Below, in pieces: positions 15,156-23,020 of a stretch of DNA of 29,888 bases. A model generated the notes under the pieces. That model was not told where the DNA came from, made no database searches, and was given only the letters and a program-made list of their open reading frames with translations. The stretch is taken from contig DKID01000036.1 in assembly GCA_002454045.1 (NCBI GenBank), forward strand, positions 1 through 29,888, given 5' to 3'. Positions within the stretch are counted from its first letter, which is position 1, and each line of letters begins with the position of its first letter. The position numbers and the translations under genes were made by a program. The DNA is from Nitrospina sp. UBA6727. GTDB taxonomy: Bacteria; Nitrospinota; Nitrospinia; Nitrospinales; VA-1.

Positions 15156-16051
15156 TTGTCGCCGCTTAACATCGGGTTGGTTTTGTTGTCCAGTTTTTTG
15201 CATGCTCTCTGGAACATACTGACCCAGTCCAGCAAAAATTCCCAGTACTTTTCCGGCTTGAAAGGAATTTGGATCACGGTCATGGCGCTGGCTGCTTACG
15301 CGGGATTCGGCATGGCGCCCTTGAACAATGAGATTATTTTTGGGGTATCCTCTCGGGAATTTTGCACGGGGCATACATACTCTGTCTTTCCCGCGCCTAT
15401 TTGACGGCGGACATTTCCTATGTTTATCCCATCGCGCGATCGGCGCCGGTGTTCGTGCCGGTCTTCGCCTGGTTGTTTCTTGACGAACACTTGACGGCTT
15501 CCGTATTTCTCGCCATCGGGATAATCCTCGTGGCAATTTATATCCTCCACTTTGGCGGTCACGTGTTGCGGGGATTCAAAAACCTGTTCGCGGCATTTCA
15601 TCATCAGGATTTGCGTTGGGCTTTTTGCACGCTGGCGTTGGTGGTGAGTTATAGCTTGGTCGATAAAAAAGGGATGGACGCCTTTTTGCATCATTTTCCG
15701 GAGCAGCCCTTCGCCAATGGTGTCACCTTTTTTTTCATCGAAGCGACGCTCGGATTTTTTCTCTGCAACGTGTATATTTTTATCAAGCACCCGGCGAAAG
15801 ATATTTTTCAAATTTGGAAAAGTGAATGGAAAAAAGCCATCTTCGCCGGGACTGCCACCGCGGCTTCTTATAGTTTAATCTGCGTGGTGCTGCAGTTCGA
15901 AGCCTTAAGCACGATCGTTTCCCTCCGTCAGGTCAGCGTGTTGCTGGTGGTCTATTGGGGATGTTGGAAATTGCACGAGCCGTTCGGTCCGCAAAGGTTG
16001 TTGGCGGCGGTGCTAATCCTGATTGGCGTTTTCCTGATTGGCACGCCGTGA
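15156..16051 (+). pseudogene. DMT-superfamily (EamA-type) permease, interrupted by a one-base frameshift
   Basis: Two frames together encode one inner-membrane permease of ten predicted helices. The first (TTG start at 15156, GGAG 8 bases upstream) encodes LNIGLVLLSSFLHALWNIL..., the typical first EamA helix. The second, open from before 15341, continues as WGILSGILHGAYILCLSRAY...SYVYPIARSAPVFVPVFAWLFLDE and runs to a final GVFLIG helix. The frames meet at the T-run 15337-15341 (ATTATTTTTGGGG). One extra T there would give a single product of about 298 residues, the normal family length. Substrate is unknown. The lesion may be a true pseudogene, a slippage site or a sequencing error. Apart from the frameshift the sequence looks well conserved, so it is recent or technical. 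Confidence 0.8.
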
Positions 16052-16131
16052 CGAAGGAAGCAACGACACGACTCCGCGCTTAATAGAAGCACATGAAAAA
16101 AAATTAATCCCGCGAGACCGTTCCCGCTGGA

Positions 16132-16137
16132 TATAAT
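16132..16137 (+). promoter_or_regulatory. Possible -10 box upstream of the M16 protease gene
   Basis: A perfect TATAAT lies about 200 bases before the protease start in otherwise GC-rich DNA. No matching -35 hexamer is seen at 16-18 bases (CCCGCG there), so support is weak. The rest of 16052-16340 holds no gene: it contains GACGGTGRYG triplet repeats and the protease ribosome site. Confidence 0.25.
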
Positions 16138-16223
16138 GAGCGAATCCACTGGTCGTGACGGCGACCGCGTCCGATAAAAACCGCCGTGAAAACTGCCGAT
16201 GGATTCCGCAACCGGGAGCATGA

Positions 16224-16290
16224 TTGTCGCGGCGTGACGGTGACGACGATGACGGTGGTGACGACGACGTGATTGTCGGCGGCGAAAGTT
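16224..16290. repeat. GAC/GGT/GGC triplet-rich intergenic repeat
   Basis: The stretch is dominated by TGACGGTGACGACGATGACGG and related triplets. Read in the protease frame it would encode an implausible Asp/Gly-rich leader (RRDGDDDDGGDDD), which is why the upstream GTG at 16224 is not taken as the start. Similar tracts occur at 19166-19220, 20683-20710 and 29711-29760. Confidence 0.6.
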
Positions 16291-16340
16291 TTTTTATTTA
16301 TTCGCGGAAATATTCCGCTGAAAAAAATTGGAGGTTGGTT

Positions 16341-19151
16341 GTGAATCGGATTCTAAAATTATTCAAAACCGGGCTACTTCTGGTTTTATGGATTGCATTT
16401 TTTGTTTCCGCCGCCGAAGCGGTCAAGGGCGACAAACGGAAAACTCAAACACTATCGCTGGAAAATGGTCTAGACGTTATTCTGATTTCCGACCCGGACG
16501 TGCATCGTAGCGCCGCGGCTTTATCGGTGGGCGCAGGTTATTTTTATGACCCGAAAGAAAAAGCGGGACTGGCGCATTATCTGGAACACATGTTGTTTCT
16601 GGGGACGAAAAAATATCCCGAAGTGGGTTCCTACCAAAAATTTATCGACTTACATTCGGGCGGATACAATGCCTACACATCAGGACGAATCACCAATTAT
16701 TTTTTCCAAGTGTCGCACGACGGATTTGGTGAATCCTTGGACCGCTTCAGCGATTTTTTCAAGGCTCCCTTGTTCGACAAAACTTATGCGAAACGAGAAG
16801 TCAGCGCCGTGAATAATGAACACGAAAAAAATAAACTCAACGACGGATGGCGCGGGAATTATGTGGCGAACTTGATGTCGGAGGCGGGTCATCCGCTTGC
16901 CAATTTCGGCACCGGCAACCGGGAAACTTTGTCGGGAAACAATCGCCCCGCGTTACTGAAATTTTACGAGCGTTATTACACGGCGTCTAATATGAAGTTG
17001 GCTCTCATCTCCAATATGCCGGTAGAAATTCTCACCGCGACGGCGGCGAAATATTTTTCGGACATACCGAATCGTCCCGTCGAGTTTCCCGCAATATTTC
17101 CCGAGTTTAGAAAACCGCTCCGCGGAGAGTATCGTCTGCTGAAAATAAAAACCGTCAAGGATGTACGTTCGTTGGAAATTGATTTCCCCACCATCCGACT
17201 GGTGGATTATCACGCCAGCAAGCCGGCCTCCATCGTGGGCTCGGTGTTGGGATACGAAGGCAAAGGCTCCCTGCTTTCCAAGTTGAAAGAGGAGGGGCTG
17301 GCTTTAAGTCTCAGCGCGGGCGGGGGTAGCAGTCATCCGGATATCAATTCGTTTGGCATCAGTATTTCTTTGACCGCGAAAGGATTGAAAGAGTACGAGC
17401 GGATTCTCGAACTTGTGTTTGCGTACGTTCAGATGGTCCGGGAGCGTGGGTTGCAAGAGTACACTTTCACGGAGACGCAGGCCATGGCGCAGATTAACTT
17501 TGACTGGAAAAATCCCGATGAAGGCATGGGATTTATCAAAAGCAAAACGGCGCTGATGCAGGAATATGAATTGGGCGAAGTGGAAACGCTCCCTTTCCTT
17601 TACGCCGAATATGAACCGTCCGCCTATCAAGCAGTTCTGGACACGTTGACTCCTGAAAACGCGATGGTGGTTTTGAGTCACAACGCCGCCGTGGTCGACA
17701 GCAAAACGACGTACTACGACGCCGAATATTCCTTTGAGAAAATAGGCGGCGCGAGTTTTCAAAAGTTATCCCGCCCGGCAAAAGTGCAAGGTATTTTTTA
17801 CCCTAAAAAAAATGACTTCGTCCCGTACAACTTAAAATTGGTGGAGGAGTATCCGCATCTGGTGAAGGATGACGACTTGGCGAAAGTTTGGTTTAAGTAC
17901 GACCATCGTTTCAAACAACCGAAGATAATGCTGAGTTTCAGAATCGAAACCGCGAAAGTTTATCGCCATCCTAAAAATTTGGAACTAGCAAAATTGTATG
18001 AAGCCATGATGCAGGAAGGACTGAACGAGATGGTGTATCCCATTCAGATGGCGGGATTATCTTACGGCCTATCCGTGGAAAAAAAAGGAGTGGTGCTGAA
18101 TCTCGGCGGTTACTCGGAGCGCATTGAAGACTTAATCAAACTGGTGGCGAAGAATTTGAAAGAAGTAAAAGTGGACGAACAAAAATTCGCCGACATCAAG
18201 GAAGCCATGATACGCGGGTTGAAAAACCGCAAACTCGGTCAGGCTTATTCGCGCGGGGGATACTACAACTGGTTGATGCTTCTCGACGACCAATACACGG
18301 ACGAAGAAAAACTTTCGGCGCTGGCCCCGATCACTTTGAACGATGTCCAAGCCTACGCCAAAACGCTTTACGACAAAGTGTATATTACCGGAATGATTCA
18401 CGGCAACTGGTCTGACAAAGAGGCGTTGGAAAGTGTGGACACCCTGCTGTCGGCGTTGAACAGCAAGCCGCTTCCGGAAAATGAACGGTTCGAGCAAGTA
18501 GTAAAAATAATGCCGGCGGGGGAACGGTTTCGCTTCAGCCGCGAAGTGGAGGACAACAATAATTCGCTGGCGTACGCGATCCAAGTCGGCGAGAAAGATT
18601 TTTCGCTCTTGGCGAAAACTTCGATGATCGCCGCCATTGTGGAAAGCGATTTTCACACCCAGATGCGCACCAACCAGCAACTGGGATACATCGTGTGGAG
18701 TTTTAATCAGCGCGTCGAAGATAGAATTTTTTTCCGGCTGGTGATCCAGTCTTCCACGCACAGTCCTTTTGAATTGAGCAAGCGGGTCAACGCTTGGCTG
18801 GCAGACACGGAAAAACTTTTCGCGCAATTGACCGACCAGGAATTTGAAAAGCATCGGCAAAGTTTGATCGTCGCGTTGGAAAAAAAAGGCGACAGCATCG
18901 GCGCGGTTGCGGGCGACTTTTATTCTCTCGCCACGGACGAGGACGGGGATTTCCAGTTTGAGAAGAAACTAATCGCGGCGGCGAAAAATCTTAACAAAGA
19001 CGATGTCGCCACGACGGCGGCGAAAATATTCCGAGACGACCGCACGCCCCGCCTTGAAGTATTGATGCGGGCGAAGGGAAGCGGCGACGAAGTTCCGGCG
19101 GGGGTCATCACGGAAGTCAGCCAATTCATGGCCGAGCGCGGCGCCAACTAG
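16341..19151 (+). CDS. Secreted M16 (insulinase/pitrilysin) family zinc metalloprotease
   Basis: The start is GTG at 16341, 6 bases after GGAGG (16330-16334). It gives a signal peptide (NRILKLFKT, a hydrophobic core, then SAAEA before VKGDKRK), so the 936-residue protein is likely periplasmic. The inverted zinc motif HxxEH is HYLEH: H79 and H83 as ligands and E82 as catalytic base. E160 in AVNNEHEKN is the third ligand, 77 residues after H83 exactly as in pitrilysin (H88/H92/E169). The rest follows the four-domain pitrilysin layout, including SSTHSPFELSKRV and the QLGYIVWSFNQR segment of the C-terminal half. Pitrilysin-like enzymes degrade small proteins and peptides. It has no close operon partner; the downstream aldolase is convergent. 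Confidence 0.93.
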   Translation: MNRILKLFKTGLLLVLWIAFFVSAAEAVKGDKRKTQTLSLENGLDVILISDPDVHRSAAALSVGAGYFYDPKEKAGLAHYLEHMLFLGTKKYPEVGSYQKFIDLHSGGYNAYTSGRITNYFFQVSHDGFGESLDRFSDFFKAPLFDKTYAKREVSAVNNEHEKNKLNDGWRGNYVANLMSEAGHPLANFGTGNRETLSGNNRPALLKFYERYYTASNMKLALISNMPVEILTATAAKYFSDIPNRPVEFPAIFPEFRKPLRGEYRLLKIKTVKDVRSLEIDFPTIRLVDYHASKPASIVGSVLGYEGKGSLLSKLKEEGLALSLSAGGGSSHPDINSFGISISLTAKGLKEYERILELVFAYVQMVRERGLQEYTFTETQAMAQINFDWKNPDEGMGFIKSKTALMQEYELGEVETLPFLYAEYEPSAYQAVLDTLTPENAMVVLSHNAAVVDSKTTYYDAEYSFEKIGGASFQKLSRPAKVQGIFYPKKNDFVPYNLKLVEEYPHLVKDDDLAKVWFKYDHRFKQPKIMLSFRIETAKVYRHPKNLELAKLYEAMMQEGLNEMVYPIQMAGLSYGLSVEKKGVVLNLGGYSERIEDLIKLVAKNLKEVKVDEQKFADIKEAMIRGLKNRKLGQAYSRGGYYNWLMLLDDQYTDEEKLSALAPITLNDVQAYAKTLYDKVYITGMIHGNWSDKEALESVDTLLSALNSKPLPENERFEQVVKIMPAGERFRFSREVEDNNNSLAYAIQVGEKDFSLLAKTSMIAAIVESDFHTQMRTNQQLGYIVWSFNQRVEDRIFFRLVIQSSTHSPFELSKRVNAWLADTEKLFAQLTDQEFEKHRQSLIVALEKKGDSIGAVAGDFYSLATDEDGDFQFEKKLIAAAKNLNKDDVATTAAKIFRDDRTPRLEVLMRAKGSGDEVPAGVITEVSQFMAERGAN

Positions 19152-19165
19152 CCACCGCGTTTGGC

Positions 19166-19213
19166 GGGCGACGTGACCGCGACGGTGATGGCGGTGACGG
19201 TGACGATGGCGGC
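19166..19213. repeat. Triplet-rich repeat between convergent protease and aldolase genes
   Basis: GACGTGACCGCGACGGTGATGG-type triplets fill the short gap between the two convergent genes, up to the aldolase stop. Its composition matches the other intergenic tracts. No T-run hairpin is visible, so I see no intrinsic terminator here. Confidence 0.5.
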
Positions 19214-19214
19214 G

Positions 19215-20609
19215 TTATTGGCAGGCGGAAATTTCGGCTTCCATATTGGGTTGGACAGGCACGAGTTCCACGGTTTTGCGGACGCAGTCTTTGGTGTTTT
19301 GCACGGCAAGTTTGTTGAACAAAAAATCCATTTTGCTTTCCAACTCTTCGCCGATGCCTTCCCGAATCTCATCGGACATATTCCAGAACTTGGATTTAAA
19401 CTCGCCGAAACCTTTCTTGCGAGTTTTGTAAATGAATTGTTCGTCCGTCTGCTCTGACTTTTTCTCGCTCGCGAATTTTTCTCGGAGGTGGGCGTAGATT
19501 TCTTTTTTGAAGTCGGCGGGGAATAATTCGCTTTCGTAAATCATATTTTGGAAATCGGTGGCGAGATGAATTTCCGCGGTCTCCAGTTGCGGAAATTTGT
19601 GGAACAGGTTTTGGGGCAGGGTGGACGCGCCGTGCTGGACGGCGCCGGCGAGGCCATAACTCTCCCGCGAAATGCGCGACAGATTTTCCAGAGCGCCGAA
19701 GTCAAGGTTGACGTCGGCGACGGTTCCATCGGGCAACGGAATGCCGCCGTGCGAGGTCCCGGTCTGGATGGAAATTTTGCTGATGGTGGTGGCGCGGGTT
19801 TTTGCCAGCAGTTCGTTGAAGTTGTCGAGATACGCTTTTAGTTCCTGCTCGTTGCTGTTTTCTTTCCCCACCTCGCCGATCTCGCCGCCAACGGAAATGG
19901 TGACGCCCTCCGGTTCCAGTTCGCGGATGTATTGAGTGAGTTCCGCGCCGACTTCAAAGTTTGCCCGCTGCTGCTCAACCACGGCGGATTTGCTGAGGTC
20001 GACTAAAGTGGAGGTGTCGATGTCTATATTGTAGAACCCGCCGGCGATACTGCTGCGGATTAAGTCCTTGAGCGCGGCGATTTCTTTGCCCGCGTCGTCG
20101 ATAAAGTTTTTCGCGTTGACTTGAAAATGGTCGCCTTGGATAAAAACTGCGCCGGTGTATCCTTCCTTAATTGCCGCGGCGAGGACGACGGCGGAAAGTT
20201 CGTGCGGCTTTTGCGCGGTGTAACTCATTTCCGATTTCGCCAATTCAAAAATAAATGCGCCGGCATTTGATTTGATGGCGGTGCGAAAAATGGCGCGGCA
20301 CAATTCGTAAGGCATGCCGCGGATGTTGAGGGCGGGGACGGTGAATCCTTTAACTTCGCCGCGGCCCCTCGCGTCGTAAAGTCCTTGAATGGATGAACTG
20401 ACGACGCCGAGTTCGAGCGCGACCGATTTGAGGATGTGTCGGCTAAAACCTTTTATTTCCGCGGAAGGATTGAGGACGGCGTTTTGCACCAACTGGTCCA
20501 CCACATTTCCGCGCAACTTTTCGGCGTCTTCGATTTTCACGCCGCCGTTATTCTGCGCAACGATGTTCCTGAGTTGGCAGGTTATTTCGTCCTTGTGGTT
20601 GACAAGCAT
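19215..20609 (-). CDS. Class II (zinc) aldolase family protein, extended at both ends
   Basis: Class II aldolases cleave or form ketose bisphosphates using zinc. The core starts around GFTVPALN (residue 89). It has D160-H161 in FIQGDH (D109/H110 of E. coli FbaA), E243 in SVGGEIGEVG, H287 in TGTSHGG and H326 in AVQHGAST. The 39-residue spacing of the last two histidines fits FbaA (226/264). The product is 464 residues, against about 340-360 for ordinary FbaA, with some 85 extra residues before the core and about 120 after. The substrate could be fructose-1,6-bisphosphate or another ketose phosphate. I choose the ATG at 20609, with GGAG 6 bases upstream and a promoter just beyond it; a start at 20666 would overlap that promoter. 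Confidence 0.82.
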   Translation of the reverse strand: MLVNHKDEITCQLRNIVAQNNGGVKIEDAEKLRGNVVDQLVQNAVLNPSAEIKGFSRHILKSVALELGVVSSSIQGLYDARGRGEVKGFTVPALNIRGMPYELCRAIFRTAIKSNAGAFIFELAKSEMSYTAQKPHELSAVVLAAAIKEGYTGAVFIQGDHFQVNAKNFIDDAGKEIAALKDLIRSSIAGGFYNIDIDTSTLVDLSKSAVVEQQRANFEVGAELTQYIRELEPEGVTISVGGEIGEVGKENSNEQELKAYLDNFNELLAKTRATTISKISIQTGTSHGGIPLPDGTVADVNLDFGALENLSRISRESYGLAGAVQHGASTLPQNLFHKFPQLETAEIHLATDFQNMIYESELFPADFKKEIYAHLREKFASEKKSEQTDEQFIYKTRKKGFGEFKSKFWNMSDEIREGIGEELESKMDFLFNKLAVQNTKDCVRKTVELVPVQPNMEAEISACQ

Positions 20610-20632
20610 CCGTTTCTCCGCTGTTGAATTGC

Positions 20633-20661
20633 ATTGTAACCAAAAAATCGCCCGCGGGCAA
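20633..20661 (-). promoter_or_regulatory. Sigma70-like promoter for the class II aldolase gene
   Basis: On the minus strand TTGCCC (20661-20656) and TACAAT (20638-20633) are separated by 17 bases. The -10 matches five of six and the -35 four of six consensus positions. Transcription would start about 18 bases before the ATG at 20609, leaving room for the GGAG ribosome site. This is consistent with the chosen start. Confidence 0.6.
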
Positions 20662-20764
20662 AACATCTTTACCGGGGAGCGGCGACGGCGATGACGGTGG
20701 TGGCGGTGGTTATTATGGGGAAAATGTACATCTAGTACTGCATCTGACCGGCGCGACTAATTTA

Positions 20765-20792
20765 TTGACACCATCCAACGATTTGCTATAAA
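20765..20792 (+). promoter_or_regulatory. Strong sigma70-like promoter for the universal-stress gene
   Basis: A perfect TTGACA (20765-20770) is followed after 16 bases by TATAAA (20787-20792, five of six). The expected start near 20799 gives an untranslated leader of about 110 bases containing GATGACGG-type repeats. From the aldolase ATG to the stress-gene ATG (20610-20907) the DNA holds only these two divergent promoters, a GGCGGTGG tract near 20690-20710 and this leader. I see no gene in it. Confidence 0.7.
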
Positions 20793-20907
20793 ATCCCCAT
20801 GTTGCTCGGCGGATTGATGACGGGTTGTTTCGCCTCGTTCGCGATGACGGGGCGGGGGTCGTTGTCACTACGTTTCCCAATGTTTCTCAAAGGGAGAAAA
20901 TTATCTC

Positions 20908-22899
20908 ATGTTCAAAAATATTTACATACCGGTGGACAATTCCGATTACTCCAACGCCTGCGTAGATTTGGCGCTTGAGTTGGCGAAGGGGTCAGATGCG
21001 ACCGTTACCGCGAGCCATGTTTACGCCGCGAAAATGCACGACGTCAGGTTTCGTCAAATGGAGAGCGGGTTGCCTGAGGAATATCAGGACGAACAGGAAT
21101 TAGAAAAGCAGCGGAATATTCACGACCAGTTGATCACCAAAGGGATGGAAGTAATCAGCGATTCCTACTTAGACGTCCCGATGAACAAATGCAAAGAACT
21201 TGGCATTCCCTTCGTGGGCAAATCCCTCGAAGGACGCAACTGGACGGAACTGGTTCGCGACATCAAAGAATCCCCCTACGACATAGTCATCATGGGCGCT
21301 TTGGGACTTGGCGCGATTAAAGACAGTCTGATCGGGACCGTCGCGGAAAGAGTGATTCGGCGTTCGCAGAAAGATATATTGCTGGTGAAACATTGTCCCG
21401 AAATTCACGAGGACAAGCCCTCCAGCGGGAAGATTGTCGTCGCGGTGGACGGCAGCGGTCATTCCTTCGGCGGATTGATGACGGGCATCGAACTGGCAAA
21501 AAAATTAAATCGTCCTCTGGAAATCATTTCCACTTTTGATCCGTATTTTCATTACGCCATGTTCAACAGCCTGACCGGCGTGTTGTCCCGCGAAGCCTCC
21601 AAAGTGTTCAAGTTTGAGCAACAGGAAAAACTCCACGAAGACATCATCGACAAGGGGCTGGCGAAAATCTATCAGGCGCACTTGGAAATTTCCCGCAAAG
21701 TTTGCGAAGAAGAAAATATGGAATGCACCATCCGCCTTCTGGACGGAAAAGTCTTCGAGAAAGTTTTGCAGTACGCCAGGGAGGAAAATCCTTACCTGCT
21801 AATTCTGGGGCGAATCGGAGTTCACAGCGCGGCGGACATGGACATCGGCGGCAACACCGAAAACCTGATGCGTCTGGTTCCTTGCAACTTGCTTCTCTCC
21901 AGCAAAGTGTTCAAGCCGCCGATTGACATGCAGGCGGAAGAAAGCATCGAGTGGACGTCCGAAGCCAAAGAGCGGTTGAAAAAAATTCCGGGATTTGTGC
22001 GACCGATGGCGACGTCGGCGATCCTGCGTTACGCGTTGGAGCGAGGACACAGCATGATCACATCTGGCGTTATCACCGAAGCGGTGCAAGAGATTTTGCC
22101 CGCCGGCGCGATGCAAGCGATGTCCGCCATCGGCGAGAGGATGCGCAACGAAGGTATGGACCCGAACAATCCAGACGGTCTTGGCATGCTGAAAGAAGAA
22201 ATGGCGCAGGCCCATGCCGGCAAAAGTCAAGAAGAGACCACGCTTAAATGTACCAGTTGCGGCACTTATCACAAAGCCGACGTCGTCAAATGTAGCGTTT
22301 GCGACGCGGGAGTTGAGCGATTACTTCCGGTTGACAAAGAGGAATTCAAAGCGACGGCGGCGGAGTCGCAAGAAGCCACCACCTTCACCACTTTTGACGA
22401 CGTCAAAGTGTCGTGGACTCAAGAAGCGTTGGATCGATTGAATGAGTTTCCGCAGGGGCATTTGCGAAGAAAAGCCCACGCGCGGGTTGAGAAAAATGCG
22501 CGGGTGCAGAGAGTCGGCACGGTCACCTTGGCGTTCCTCGACAAAATCCTGAACGAGAAGATCAACAAGGATGACAACGGCAACGGAAAAGATGGCAACG
22601 GCAACGGAGCGAACAAGGAAATTGCGGGGGACATTTCCGCGATAGGAGCCGCGTTGAATCCCGATGACTTCAACTGGTCGCCCGAATCTTTAGAACGGTT
22701 GGAGCGCGTGCCGCAGGGATTTATGCGGGACAACACTCGCAACCGGGTGATGGCGTGGTGCTCGCAAAATGACATCCGCGATATTTCCTTGGAAGTTTGC
22801 GAGGAAGGAATCCGGGAGTCCATAAAGATGATGGAAGAAGCCATCAAGAACGGCGCGGTTCTCGAAGACTTCATACCTCCAAAAGAAGTGCAAGCCTAA
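20908..22899 (+). CDS. Tandem universal-stress-domain protein with three PCP_red-like repeats and a zinc ribbon
   Basis: The 663-residue chain is modular. The first UspA domain (1-162) ends with G130-ALG-(9)-GT144, the exact ATP-binding G2xG9xG[S/T] pattern. The second (about 174-332) has GRIG-(9)-GGN at 301-316, also close to an ATP-binding type. Then come three copies of a 45-residue module beginning W[TS]xE[AS]xxRL and continuing PxxxxR (about 349-393, 503-547, 590-634). They resemble the PCP_red domain known at the end of light-independent protochlorophyllide reductase subunit B. Between the first and second copies lies a four-cysteine ribbon, CTSC (448-451) and CSVC (462-465), and a DNGNGKDGNGNG linker precedes the third. 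A cytoplasmic nucleotide- and metal-binding stress role is plausible; the actual function is unknown. The gene has its own promoter and terminator. Confidence 0.85.
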   Translation: MFKNIYIPVDNSDYSNACVDLALELAKGSDATVTASHVYAAKMHDVRFRQMESGLPEEYQDEQELEKQRNIHDQLITKGMEVISDSYLDVPMNKCKELGIPFVGKSLEGRNWTELVRDIKESPYDIVIMGALGLGAIKDSLIGTVAERVIRRSQKDILLVKHCPEIHEDKPSSGKIVVAVDGSGHSFGGLMTGIELAKKLNRPLEIISTFDPYFHYAMFNSLTGVLSREASKVFKFEQQEKLHEDIIDKGLAKIYQAHLEISRKVCEEENMECTIRLLDGKVFEKVLQYAREENPYLLILGRIGVHSAADMDIGGNTENLMRLVPCNLLLSSKVFKPPIDMQAEESIEWTSEAKERLKKIPGFVRPMATSAILRYALERGHSMITSGVITEAVQEILPAGAMQAMSAIGERMRNEGMDPNNPDGLGMLKEEMAQAHAGKSQEETTLKCTSCGTYHKADVVKCSVCDAGVERLLPVDKEEFKATAAESQEATTFTTFDDVKVSWTQEALDRLNEFPQGHLRRKAHARVEKNARVQRVGTVTLAFLDKILNEKINKDDNGNGKDGNGNGANKEIAGDISAIGAALNPDDFNWSPESLERLERVPQGFMRDNTRNRVMAWCSQNDIRDISLEVCEEGIRESIKMMEEAIKNGAVLEDFIPPKEVQA

Positions 22900-22930
22900 A
22901 TTCATCCCGTTACGCAACGGTTTCCTCTCC

Positions 22931-22973
22931 GCCCATGGACGTTGAATTGGGTTCAATTCCATGGGCTTTTTTT
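22931..22973 (+). terminator. Intrinsic terminator after the universal-stress gene
   Basis: GCCCATGGA (22931-22939) pairs perfectly with TCCATGGGC (22958-22966), extended inward by TTGAA/TTCAA across a small bulge, and seven T follow at once. It lies 31 bases after the stop codon at 22899. An ATG inside the 3' arm (22961) opens the frame of the next gene but is part of the hairpin and not a credible start. Confidence 0.93.
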
Positions 22974-23020
22974 ATGTCGTTCCCCGTCACAGTGACGCCC
23001 ATTTCGACACCTTAACGCGA

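Noticed and set aside
16224..16340. N-terminal extension of the M16 protease (39 residues rich in Asp and Gly)
   Set aside because: It is the translation of an intergenic triplet repeat. The GTG at 16341 has a good ribosome site and yields a proper signal peptide.
22961..23020. Upstream ATG start for the MsbA-like transporter
   Set aside because: The ATG lies in the 3' arm of a strong terminator hairpin, and the added 20 residues have no family counterpart; the later ATG gives the expected MsbA length.
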